A stretch of 63,711 bases of DNA from Candidatus Gaiellasilicea maunaloa. GTDB taxonomy: Bacteria; Actinomycetota; Thermoleophilia; Gaiellales; Gaiellaceae. Below the pieces are notes generated by a model. It did not search any database. It saw only the letters and a program-made list of their open reading frames with translations, and was not told the DNA's origin. Positions within the stretch are counted from its first letter, which is position 1. Every line of letters starts with the position of its first letter. This document shows positions 1 through 6,688 of this stretch, piece after piece. The translations under genes were made by a program, and so were the position numbers. The stretch spans positions 1-63,711 of the forward strand of contig JANDLU010000009.1 of the NCBI GenBank assembly GCA_024330215.1, in the 5' to 3' direction.

Positions 1-70
1 CGAGCCGGACGATCACGAGGGCGAGGAAGCAGATCAGGACGTGGGCGCGGATCCCGATCATCACCGGCTG
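1..70 (-). pseudogene. Transposase fragment, IS1634-like (remnant, cut by window edge)
   Basis: The minus strand reads a short peptide containing IRAHVLICFLALVIVRL. This matches in style the conserved 'RIRAHVLxCFLALLLxR' segment of IS1634/IS4-type DDE transposases. The frame has no start here and ends abruptly where a different transposase fragment begins on the other strand, so it is read as a broken remnant. It runs off the left edge, so more of the element may lie outside. The family call rests on one motif only. Confidence 0.45.
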
Positions 71-71
71 C

Positions 72-218
72 TGGCACATGCTCACAACCGGCGAGCTCTA
101 CCGCGACCCCGGCGGCGACTACTTCAGCCGCCGCGACCCCGAACACGCCACCCGCCGCCTCATCACCCAACTCGAACGACTCGGACACCACGTCACCCTG
201 GAGGCCGCCGCCGCTTGA
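72..218 (+). pseudogene. C-terminal fragment of an IS110-family transposase
   Basis: The frame starting at 72 reads WHMLTTGELYRDPGGDYF followed by a short Arg-rich tail that ends in VTLEAAAA and a TGA at 216-218. Such a C-terminus is typical of IS110/IS116/IS902 transposases. The upstream catalytic RuvC-like and serine domains are absent: the frame to the left is unrelated and instead encodes another transposase remnant on the opposite strand. This is therefore a 3' end left after deletion or insertion, not an active element. Confidence 0.6.
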
Positions 219-253
219 ACCCCAAGGTATTTCCCATCAGCTAGCGCCAGCCG

Positions 254-1234
254 CTACCGCACGAACCCCATCCGGTCGTACATGGCCGTCAGGGTTGGCG
301 CTGACGCCTGCCGTGCCTTCTCGGCCCCGAGACCGAGTAGCCGCCGCAGCTCGCCCTCGTCCGCCCGCAGCTCCCGGTAGCGCTCTTGAATCGGGGCGAA
401 GAGCTCGATCACCGCCTCGCCGACATCGGTCTTGAACTCCCCGTACCCGGCGCCGTCGTAGCGCGCCTCGAGCACCGGCACCGACTTGCCGCTCGCGACG
501 GACATGATCTCGAGCAGGTTCGAGATGCCGGGCTTCGGCTCCGGATCGTGCCGAACCTCGCGTCCAGAGTCCGTGACGGCCGTCTTGAACTTCTTCCGGA
601 TGACGTCGGGCTCGTCGATCATCCGGACGACGCCCTGAGGATTTCCGGCCGATGTCGACATCAGCCGCTCCGGCTCCTGGAGGTTCTTGATCCGCGCCCC
701 CTCCTCGGGGTAGACACCTCGCGGGACAACGAAGGTCTCCCCGTAGCGTGAGTTGAACCTCTCGGCGATGTCGCGCGTCAGCTCGACGTGCTGGCGCTGG
801 TCGTCTCCCACCGGGACGATGTCGGTTCCGTAGAGCAGGATGTCGCCCGCCATCAGGACTGGATACGCGAAGAGGCCGGCGGAGACGAACTCCTGCTGCT
901 CGGATCTGTCCTTGAAGTGCGTCATCCGGCGGAGCTCGCCGAAGCTCGTGACCGAGCCGAGCAGCCAGGCCGCTTCCGCGTGTGCCCTGACGTGGCTCTG
1001 CGCGAAGACGGTCGAGCGCTCGGGATCGAGGTTCGTTGCGAAGAGCATCGCGGCGAGGGAGAGGGTGGACTCCCGGAGCGCCTCCGGCTCGTGGGTCGTC
1101 GTGATCGAGTGCAGATCGACGATGCAGAAGAACGCCTCACCCTGCTCCTGCGTCGTCGCGTACTGGCGGAACCCGCCGCTGTAGTTGCCGAGCGTCTTGT
1201 CGCCGGAGGCTCGGATCCCGCTGAAGATGCGCAT
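254..1234 (-). CDS. trpS: Tryptophan--tRNA ligase
   Basis: This cytoplasmic class I aminoacyl-tRNA synthetase charges tRNA-Trp with tryptophan using ATP. The 326-residue protein has the usual bacterial length. The HIGH-type signature appears as KTLGNYSGG (about residues 13-21). The KMSKS loop is altered to LMSTS (residues 191-195) and followed by AGNPQG; a KMSTS/T-type loop is known in some actinobacterial enzymes, but the first Lys is also replaced here. AGDILLYGTDIVPVGDDQRQH is intact. ATG 1234 follows a purine-rich GGGAGAGAA at good spacing. The gene is divergent from the shikimate cluster, and its ~260-nt leader is rich in hairpins (see separate entry). Confidence 0.95.
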   Translation of the reverse strand: MRIFSGIRASGDKTLGNYSGGFRQYATTQEQGEAFFCIVDLHSITTTHEPEALRESTLSLAAMLFATNLDPERSTVFAQSHVRAHAEAAWLLGSVTSFGELRRMTHFKDRSEQQEFVSAGLFAYPVLMAGDILLYGTDIVPVGDDQRQHVELTRDIAERFNSRYGETFVVPRGVYPEEGARIKNLQEPERLMSTSAGNPQGVVRMIDEPDVIRKKFKTAVTDSGREVRHDPEPKPGISNLLEIMSVASGKSVPVLEARYDGAGYGEFKTDVGEAVIELFAPIQERYRELRADEGELRRLLGLGAEKARQASAPTLTAMYDRMGFVR

Positions 1235-1269
1235 CTCGCTGTTCTCTCCCTCTGGTCGTGGAACGAGAA

Positions 1270-1339
1270 CGACCTCCGGGTGCGGAGGTCGACGGTCGAG
1301 CGGAACGGGGTGCGCGCTAGCCCGCGCGCACGCTTCCGC
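1270..1339 (-). promoter_or_regulatory. Hairpin-rich trpS leader with terminator-like stem
   Basis: Two strong hairpins lie upstream of trpS in its transcribed orientation. 1300-1339 pairs a 6-bp outer and a 7-bp inner stem (GCGGAA and TGCGCGC arms). 1270-1291 pairs CGACCTCCG with CGGAGGTCG around a 4-nt loop, and on the trpS strand is followed by TTCTCGTT. The second looks like a weak intrinsic terminator about 35 nt before the ATG, so attenuation of trpS is possible. No convincing T-box motif was found. Confidence 0.4.
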
Positions 1340-1441
1340 ACCGCCCGCTGGGCCAGGACCAGAGCTCGCTGCGGTGTCCGGGGTTCATCGCCACCCAGGA
1401 TAGGGCCGACGCCGGAAAGCCGCAACTAGCGTCGCTTGCTG

Positions 1442-1501
1442 GCGCAGATGGGCATCCGCAGAAGCGGACGCCGATCTGCGCGAAGACCCCTAAAGAGGGG
1501 T
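1442..1501. promoter_or_regulatory. Two tandem hairpins between trpS and aroG
   Basis: 1442-1481 is a 40-nt imperfect palindrome: arms GCGCAGAT/ATCTGCGC, GGC/GCC and TCCGC/GCGGA, with two single mismatches and an AGAA loop. 1486-1501 is a second stem, ACCCCT/AGGGGT, with loop AAAG. Both sit just upstream of the aroG -10 box (1515-1520) and at the far end of the trpS leader. They could be DNA operators or RNA structure in the trpS transcript. No T-run follows, so a terminator is less likely. Confidence 0.4.
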
Positions 1502-1514
1502 TGCCGACGGCCTC

Positions 1515-1520
1515 TAGACT
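1515..1520 (+). promoter_or_regulatory. -10 box TAGACT, leaderless promoter of aroG
   Basis: TAGACT lies 7 nt before GTG 1528, which would place the transcription start at or next to the start codon. There is no Shine-Dalgarno sequence in front of GTG 1528. The same arrangement recurs at many genes of the window. Confidence 0.5.
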
Positions 1521-1527
1521 GATCGTC

Positions 1528-2880
1528 GTGGCCGTCACCCCCGCAACCTGGACGCCTTCCTCGTGGCGCAGCCACCCGGCGCGGCACCAGCCCGAGTGGC
1601 CCGACGAGGCGCGCGCCGAGGCCGCGCTCGCGCAGCTGAAGGCGATGCCCCCGCTCGTCTTCGCCGGCGAGGCGCGCGATCTCCAGTCATCGCTCGGGGA
1701 GGTTGCCGCGGGCAGGGCGTTCCTGCTCCAGGCCGGCGACTGCGCCGAGTCCTTCCACGATTTCAGCGCCGTCTCGATCCGGGAGAAGCTGAAGATCCTG
1801 CTCCAGATGTCGGTCGTCCTGATCTACGGCTCGGCGCTCCCGCTCGTCAAGGTCGGCCGGATCGCAGGCCAGTTCGCGAAGCCGCGCTCGACCCCGACGG
1901 AGCGCGTGGGTGACACCGAGCTGCCGTCCTTCCTCGGCCATATGGTCAACGACGATGCGCCCACGGCCGAGGCGCGGGTCGCCGACCCGGAGCGGATGGT
2001 GCGCGCCTACCACCAATCGGCCGCCACGCTGAATCTCCTCCGCGCGTTCACGAAGGGCGGCTTCGCCGACCTGACCCAGGTACAGATGTGGAATCAGGAG
2101 TTCGCCGCGGGCGCGCCAGAGGGGCAGCGCTACGAGGCGATCGCCGTCGAGATCGAGCGGGCTCTCGGCTTCATGCGCGCGTGTGGGATCGACCTCGTCG
2201 ACTCGCCGCAGCTCCATCAGGTCGACGTCTGGACGAGCCACGAGGGGTTGCTTCTCGACTACGAGGAAGGTCTGACCCGGACCGACTCGCTGACCGGCGA
2301 CTGGTACGACTGCTCGGCGCACATGCTCTGGATCGGCGAGCGGACGAGGCAGGCCGATGGCGCCCACGTCGAGTTCTTCGCCGGCGTGCACAATCCCCTC
2401 GGCGTCAAGCTCGGGCCGAGCGCGACCTCCGAGGAGGCGCTCGAGCTCTGCGAGCGGCTCAACCCGGCCCGGATTCCCGGACGGCTGACGTTCATCGTCC
2501 GGATGGGGGTCGAGCGGCTCGCCGCGACCCTGCCGGGGCTGCTGCGCGCCGTCGGCGAGGCCGAGCACCCCGTCGTCTGGGCCTGCGATCCGATGCACGC
2601 AAACGTCTTCCGCACCTCGTCCGGGATCAAGACGCGCAGCTTCGACGCGATCATGGCTGAGATCGAGGCGTTCTTCGAGGTCTGCCGCGCCGGAGGCATC
2701 TGGCCCGGCGGCGTCCATCTCGAGTTCACCGGCGAGGATGTGACCGAGTGTCTCGGCGGGTCGGCGGCCGTGCTCGAGGAGGAGCTGACGGCCCGCTACG
2801 AGAGCCTCTGCGATCCCCGTCTGAACGCCCGCCAGTCGCTCGACCTCGCCTTCCGCGTGGCCGAGCTGATGCGGACCTGA
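1528..2880 (+). CDS. aroG: 3-deoxy-7-phosphoheptulonate synthase, class II (plant type)
   Basis: It condenses phosphoenolpyruvate and erythrose 4-phosphate to DAHP, the first step of the shikimate pathway. The 450-residue protein carries the class II landmarks: QAGDCAESF with the metal-binding Cys, VGRIAGQFAKPRS, SHEGLLLDYEE, HVEFFAGVHNPLGVKLG, CDPMHAN and GGVHLEFTGEDVTECLGG. GTG 1528 is preferred over an upstream in-frame TTG at 1501 because TAGACT sits 7 nt before it and the N-terminus WTPSSWRSHPARHQPEWP matches the family. tyrA begins 5 nt after the stop, so the genes are cotranscribed. Class II enzymes of actinobacteria are often feedback-inhibited by aromatic amino acids; that is family knowledge. 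Confidence 0.94.
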   Translation: MAVTPATWTPSSWRSHPARHQPEWPDEARAEAALAQLKAMPPLVFAGEARDLQSSLGEVAAGRAFLLQAGDCAESFHDFSAVSIREKLKILLQMSVVLIYGSALPLVKVGRIAGQFAKPRSTPTERVGDTELPSFLGHMVNDDAPTAEARVADPERMVRAYHQSAATLNLLRAFTKGGFADLTQVQMWNQEFAAGAPEGQRYEAIAVEIERALGFMRACGIDLVDSPQLHQVDVWTSHEGLLLDYEEGLTRTDSLTGDWYDCSAHMLWIGERTRQADGAHVEFFAGVHNPLGVKLGPSATSEEALELCERLNPARIPGRLTFIVRMGVERLAATLPGLLRAVGEAEHPVVWACDPMHANVFRTSSGIKTRSFDAIMAEIEAFFEVCRAGGIWPGGVHLEFTGEDVTECLGGSAAVLEEELTARYESLCDPRLNARQSLDLAFRVAELMRT

Positions 2881-2885
2881 GGCTC

Positions 2886-4001
2886 ATGGCGCCGGTACGC
2901 TCGCTCGCCGTCGTCGGCACGGGCTTGATCGGCGCGTCCGTCGCGCTTGCCGCACGCCGGGCCGGGGTGGAGCGGGTGCTCGGCTGGGATCCGGACGCCG
3001 CCCATCTCGCGGCTGCCGCGGAGCGAGGTGCGGTCGAGGCGGCCGCGGATCTGCCCGCCGCGCTCGCAGCTGCCGAGCTCGCGGTGGTTGCCGCGCCGGT
3101 GACGGCTCTTCCGGCGCAGGTGCGCGCCGTCCTCGACGCGAGCGGCCCCGGCTGCACGGTCACGGACGTCGGTTCCACCAAGGGTGGCGTTTGCGCCGCT
3201 GCGGCAGGCGAGGGGCGCTTCATCGGCGGCCATCCGATCTGCGGCTCGGAGGCACGCGGGCCCGAGCGCGCGACCGGCGAGCTCTTCGACGGCGCAACCT
3301 GGTTTCTCACCCCGGTCGCGGCGACCGAGCCGGAGCGCTACAAGCTCCTGCACGGCTTCGTCTCGGCGCTCGGCGCGATCCCCGTCGCAGTCGATCCGGA
3401 GGCGCACGACCGGCTCGTCGCGGTCACGAGCCATCTCCCGCATGCGCTCGCGAACGTGCTCCTGAACCAGGCTGGCGGCGCGCGAGTCGATGGGCACGAG
3501 CCGCTTGCCGGAGCCGGCGGCTCGCTCCGCGACATGACGCGGATCGCCGGAGCGAACCCGCGCATCTGGGTCGACATCTTCCTCGAGAACCGGCAGGCGC
3601 TCGCGGCCGCGCTCGCCGAGCATCGGCGCCGGATCGAGCAGGTCGAGTCTGCGCTCGCCGCCGGTGACGCCGGCTTTCTCGCGCGCTGGATCGGCGAGGC
3701 CTCAGGGCACCGCCGGCGGCTGCTCGAGACCGCCTATGACGATCCCGGCGCACTTCAGCGACTGCGCGTCCACGTGCCCGATCGGCCGGGCGTGATCGCC
3801 GGGATCGCCCAGGCGCTCGGCGCCGAGCGGATCAACATCGCCGACTTCGACCTCCAGCATCTCTCGACCGACCGCGGCGGTACGCTGACCATCCTCGTCA
3901 CCGGCGAGCAGGAGGCCGAGCGCGCCGCCGTGCTCCTCGAGACGCAGGGCTACGGCGTCGTCGTCGCTCCGGTCCTCGACGACGACGCGCTCGACGAATG
4001 A
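2886..4001 (+). CDS. tyrA: Prephenate dehydrogenase with C-terminal ACT domain
   Basis: It oxidatively decarboxylates prephenate to 4-hydroxyphenylpyruvate for tyrosine synthesis. The 371-residue protein opens with a Rossmann nucleotide motif VVGTGLIGASVAL and has the catalytic GGHPICGSEARGPE segment (about residues 112-125). A C-terminal ACT domain (about residues 295-365: LRVHVPDRPGVIAGIAQALG) probably senses an aromatic amino acid. ATG 2886 was chosen over longer in-frame starts that lie inside aroG, because the Rossmann fold then starts about 8 residues in. The stop overlaps the aroA start (ATGA at 3998-4001), so the two are translationally coupled. Confidence 0.93.
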   Translation: MAPVRSLAVVGTGLIGASVALAARRAGVERVLGWDPDAAHLAAAAERGAVEAAADLPAALAAAELAVVAAPVTALPAQVRAVLDASGPGCTVTDVGSTKGGVCAAAAGEGRFIGGHPICGSEARGPERATGELFDGATWFLTPVAATEPERYKLLHGFVSALGAIPVAVDPEAHDRLVAVTSHLPHALANVLLNQAGGARVDGHEPLAGAGGSLRDMTRIAGANPRIWVDIFLENRQALAAALAEHRRRIEQVESALAAGDAGFLARWIGEASGHRRRLLETAYDDPGALQRLRVHVPDRPGVIAGIAQALGAERINIADFDLQHLSTDRGGTLTILVTGEQEAERAAVLLETQGYGVVVAPVLDDDALDE

Positions 4002-5281
4002 AGATCAACCCCGCCACCGCGCTTCGTGGGGACATCGCTGTTCCGGGCGTCAAGGGCATCTCCCAACGTGCGGTCCTGCTCGCTGGCATCGCCGACGGAG
4101 AGAGTGAGATCCGTGGGTTCGGCCATGCGGCCGACACCGATGTCGCGATCGAAGCCGTGCGCAGCCTGGGCGTCCAGGTGGTCGAGCCTGAGGAGGGACG
4201 CCTTATCGTCGAGGGTTGCGGCCTGCGCGGGCTCGTGCCGCCCGGTGCGCCGATCGACTGTCGGAACGCGGGAACGCTGATGCGCCTGCTTTCCGGCATT
4301 CTCGCGGGTCAGGCGGGTGTGTTCCACCTTATGGGCGACGAGTCGCTCTCCAGCCGCGACCACGAGCGAATCGCGATCCCGCTGCGGTTGATGGGCGCAC
4401 GTGTCGAGACGACGAACGGGTCGGCGCCGCTCACGATCGAAGGAGCGCGCTTGCAGCCGATCCTCTACACGCCCCCGATGGCAAGCGCGCAGGTGAAGTC
4501 CTCCGTGCTGCTCGCAGGTCTCCTCGCGGAGGACGGGCCTACGACGGTCGTCGAGCCTCTGGCAACGCGGGATCACACCGAGCGGATGCTCACGTCGCTT
4601 GGCGTCCGGGTCCGCCGGCAGGGGAGCAAGATCAGTGTGTGGCCCGTCGAGGGAATCCCACCGCTCTCGGTTGAGATCACCGGCGATTTCTCGTCGGCTG
4701 CGCCGTTTCTCGCGGCGGCTGCTCTGCTTGCCGACTCGGAGCTTCGGGTTCACCATGTGAATCTGAATCCGACGCGAACGGCGTTCATCGACGTGCTGGA
4801 GCGGATGGGCGCGCGGGTCGCCGTCTTCGAACGACGCTCTGTGGGCGGGGAGCCGGTCGGGACGATCGAGGTGCGGCCCGCCCCGCTCGTCGCGACCGAC
4901 ATCAAGCCACACGAGGTTTCGAACCTGATCGACGAGCTACCGCTTTTCGCACTGCTCGCGAGCTACGCCCACGGCGACAGCGTCCTGCGCGGCGCGGCCG
5001 AGCTGCGCGCGAAGGAGACAGACCGGATCGAGGCCGTGGTCGACGGACTGCGCCGCCTCGGCGCCCACATCCGCGCGACCGAGGACGGCTTCGTCGTCCG
5101 CGGCGTGCCCACTCGGCTGCGCGGCGGCTCGATGGACTCGCGCGGCGACCACCGGATCGCCATGCTGGCGGCGATCGCCGGGCTCGTCTCCCGCGAGGGG
5201 GTCGAGGTCGAAGACGCCGAATCCGTTGCGGTCAGCTTCCCGGGCTTCTACGACCTGCTGGCCCAAGTCGTGAATCCCTAG
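3998..5281 (+). CDS. aroA: 3-phosphoshikimate 1-carboxyvinyltransferase (EPSP synthase)
   Basis: It transfers enolpyruvate from PEP to shikimate 3-phosphate, the sixth shikimate step and the target of glyphosate. Length (427 residues), the CRNAGTLMRLLSG loop, DESLSSRDHERIAIPL, KETDRIEA and DSRGDHRIAM are typical. The N-terminal substrate loop is unusual: PGVKGISQR (residues 16-24) replaces the near-universal PGxKSxSxR. The Lys and Arg are kept, but the Ser equivalent to E. coli Ser23 is Gly. The start overlaps the tyrA stop by 4 nt. Confidence 0.93.
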   Translation: MKINPATALRGDIAVPGVKGISQRAVLLAGIADGESEIRGFGHAADTDVAIEAVRSLGVQVVEPEEGRLIVEGCGLRGLVPPGAPIDCRNAGTLMRLLSGILAGQAGVFHLMGDESLSSRDHERIAIPLRLMGARVETTNGSAPLTIEGARLQPILYTPPMASAQVKSSVLLAGLLAEDGPTTVVEPLATRDHTERMLTSLGVRVRRQGSKISVWPVEGIPPLSVEITGDFSSAAPFLAAAALLADSELRVHHVNLNPTRTAFIDVLERMGARVAVFERRSVGGEPVGTIEVRPAPLVATDIKPHEVSNLIDELPLFALLASYAHGDSVLRGAAELRAKETDRIEAVVDGLRRLGAHIRATEDGFVVRGVPTRLRGGSMDSRGDHRIAMLAAIAGLVSREGVEVEDAESVAVSFPGFYDLLAQVVNP

Positions 5282-5284
5282 ACT
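5279..5284 (+). promoter_or_regulatory. -10 box TAGACT in front of the cmk leader ORF
   Basis: TAGACT spans the aroA stop codon and lies 7 nt upstream of ATG 5292, exactly as at aroG. It would give a leaderless transcript beginning with the small ORF that overlaps cmk. Confidence 0.45.
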
Positions 5285-5291
5285 CGCGCCG

Positions 5292-5339
5292 ATGCCGATC
5301 CGCTCTTCTAACCATTTCTCCGCCGGAGAAATGGCGTGA
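5292..5339 (+). CDS. 15-codon leader ORF overlapping the cmk start
   Basis: ATG 5292 opens MPIRSSNHFSAGEMA and its TGA (5337-5339) overlaps the cmk start codon as GTGA. The ORF runs through the hairpin that covers the cmk ribosome-binding site. A ribosome translating it would melt the stem and arrive at the cmk start, which suggests translational coupling. It has no Shine-Dalgarno sequence but a -10 box 7 nt upstream. No function is expected of the peptide itself. The reading is inferred from geometry. Confidence 0.4.
   Translation: MPIRSSNHFSAGEMA
5312..5334 (+). promoter_or_regulatory. Perfect hairpin covering the cmk ribosome-binding site
   Basis: CCATTTCTCC (5312-5321) and GGAGAAATGG (5325-5334) form a perfect 10-bp stem with a GCC loop. 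The right arm contains GGAG, 7 nt from the cmk GTG (5336). Folded RNA would hide the ribosome-binding site. Confidence 0.55.
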
Positions 5340-5971
5340 TCGTTGCCATCGACGGCCCCGCAGGGGCCGGCAAGAGCACGGTTGCGCGGCTTCTCGCCGA
5401 GCGCCTCGCGTTCCGCTATCTGGATACGGGCGCGATGTACCGGGCGTTGACGTGGCTCGCGCAGCGGCGCGAGCTGGCGCTCGATCAGGCAGACGAGATT
5501 GCGAGGCTGGCCCGCGACTTTCCGGTCGAGTTCGACGAGGACGGACGGGTCTACATCGACGGCACCGACGTGACGTCGTCGATCCGCCGACCCGGGATCG
5601 ATCGGCTCGTCCCGGTCGTCGCGCGCCACATCGCGGTACGCGAGGTGATGCGCGAGCGGCAGCGGATGCTGGGCGAGACGGGCGACGTCGTGATCGAGGG
5701 CCGGGACATCGGCACGGTCGTCGCCCCGCGGGCGCAGGTGAAGGTCTACCTCGTCGCCGACCCCGCGATCCGTGCCCGGCGCCGCGCCGCCGACCAGCCC
5801 GAGATCGCAGCCGACGCGCTCGCCACCGACCTGCGCCTGCGGGACGAGAAGGATGCGATCAACATGCGCCCGGCGGCGGACGCGATCGAGATCGACACGA
5901 CGGAGCTCGCCGTCGAGGACGTGGTCGCGCGCATCGAGCGGCTCGTTCGCGCCCACGCCGCCACGGCATGA
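5336..5971 (+). CDS. cmk: (d)CMP kinase
   Basis: It phosphorylates CMP and dCMP with ATP in pyrimidine nucleotide salvage. The 211-residue protein has the P-loop IDGPAGAGKSTVARLLAERL at the N-terminus, followed by YLDTGAMYRALTWLA, VVIEGRDIGTVVAP and the lid RRRAADQ. Its length is normal, although the NMP-binding insert is short as in other actinobacteria. The GTG 5336 start is preceded by GGAG inside a perfect hairpin and overlaps the stop of a 15-codon ORF. The stop lies 10 nt before plsC. The aroA-cmk-(plsC)-der order is widespread. Confidence 0.95.
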   Translation: MIVAIDGPAGAGKSTVARLLAERLAFRYLDTGAMYRALTWLAQRRELALDQADEIARLARDFPVEFDEDGRVYIDGTDVTSSIRRPGIDRLVPVVARHIAVREVMRERQRMLGETGDVVIEGRDIGTVVAPRAQVKVYLVADPAIRARRRAADQPEIAADALATDLRLRDEKDAINMRPAADAIEIDTTELAVEDVVARIERLVRAHAATA

Positions 5972-5981
5972 AGAGGCAGGC

Positions 5982-6632
5982 ATGAACCGCGTCGACGCAG
6001 TCTGGGCGATCGGCCGCGTCACCCTGCAGCCGCTCACCCGGCTCGTCGTTCCGTTCCGCAACTACGGGGTCGAGCGGATTCCGCGCACGGGCGGCGTCGT
6101 GCTCGCGGTCAACCACTTCCACTGGATCGATCCGCCGGTGTTCGGCGCGGCCTCCCCGCGCACCGTCCACTTCCTCGCGAAGGTCGAGGCGCATCGCGTG
6201 CCGGGACTCGGCCAGCTGATCCGCAGCTTCGGGACGATCTCGGTCCGGCGGGGCGAGTCCGATCGAGAGGCCGTGCGCCTGATGCGCGAGGCCGTGCGCG
6301 ACGGCCACGCGCTCGGGCTCTTCGCCGAGGGGACGCGCCAGATCACGGGCGTTCCCGGCCCGGTGCAGCCTGGTGCGGCGATGGTCGCGCTCCTGGAGGA
6401 CGTACCCGTCGTCCCCGCCGCGATCCACGGCTCGCACGAGTGGCAGCTCGGCAACTGGCATCCCGTCTCGGTCGCGTGGGGAGAGCCCCTGCGCTTCGAG
6501 GGGCTGCCGAAGGGCAGCAAGGGCTACCGGGAGGCGTCGGGCGAGATCGAGCGGCGGATCCATCGGCTCCACGACTGGCTCGTCGGGATCCACGCGCTCG
6601 GCCGCCCGCTGGGAGCGGTGCCGCCCGCATGA
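5982..6632 (+). CDS. plsC: 1-acyl-sn-glycerol-3-phosphate acyltransferase family protein
   Basis: It probably transfers an acyl chain to lysophosphatidate at the membrane face, making phosphatidic acid. The 216-residue protein contains the HX4D motif as NHFHWIDP (residues 41-48) and the FAEGTR motif of block III. A weakly hydrophobic N-terminus could associate with membrane. ATG 5982 was chosen over longer upstream starts, which lie in cmk; it has AGAGGCAGG in front. The gene lies between cmk and der. Substrate specificity is not certain from sequence. Confidence 0.87.
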   Translation: MNRVDAVWAIGRVTLQPLTRLVVPFRNYGVERIPRTGGVVLAVNHFHWIDPPVFGAASPRTVHFLAKVEAHRVPGLGQLIRSFGTISVRRGESDREAVRLMREAVRDGHALGLFAEGTRQITGVPGPVQPGAAMVALLEDVPVVPAAIHGSHEWQLGNWHPVSVAWGEPLRFEGLPKGSKGYREASGEIERRIHRLHDWLVGIHALGRPLGAVPPA

Positions 6633-6688
6633 GTAGCGAGCGAACGATGGCGCAGGTGCCGGTCTTGCCGGCGCCGGAGCTGCGATGA
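6629..6688 (+). CDS. 19-codon linker ORF between plsC and der
   Basis: ATG 6629 overlaps the plsC stop (ATGA, 6629-6632) and the ORF's own TGA (6686-6688) overlaps the der start (ATGA, 6685-6688). The peptide reads MSSERTMAQVPVLPAPELR and resembles nothing known. Double ATGA overlap is the arrangement expected of a relay that keeps ribosomes moving from plsC to der. The alternative is a chance open frame in GC-rich DNA. Confidence 0.35.
   Translation: MSSERTMAQVPVLPAPELR

Noticed and set aside
41-244. 67-residue Arg/Pro/His-rich ORF at the left edge
   Set aside because: It is out of frame with the clear IS110 C-terminus over the same DNA and has the composition of a shadow frame.
1235-1441. 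T-box riboswitch upstream of trpS
   Set aside because: A GGGTGG occurs on the trpS strand near 1400 and a terminator-like stem lies near the start, but the T-box sequence is not complete, no clear specifier loop was found and the antiterminator cannot be drawn convincingly.
4000-5281. Natural glyphosate resistance from aroA residues
   Set aside because: The NAGT loop (CRNAGTLMRLL) differs from E. coli but is compatible with ordinary enzymes; resistance cannot be inferred without an alignment and assay.
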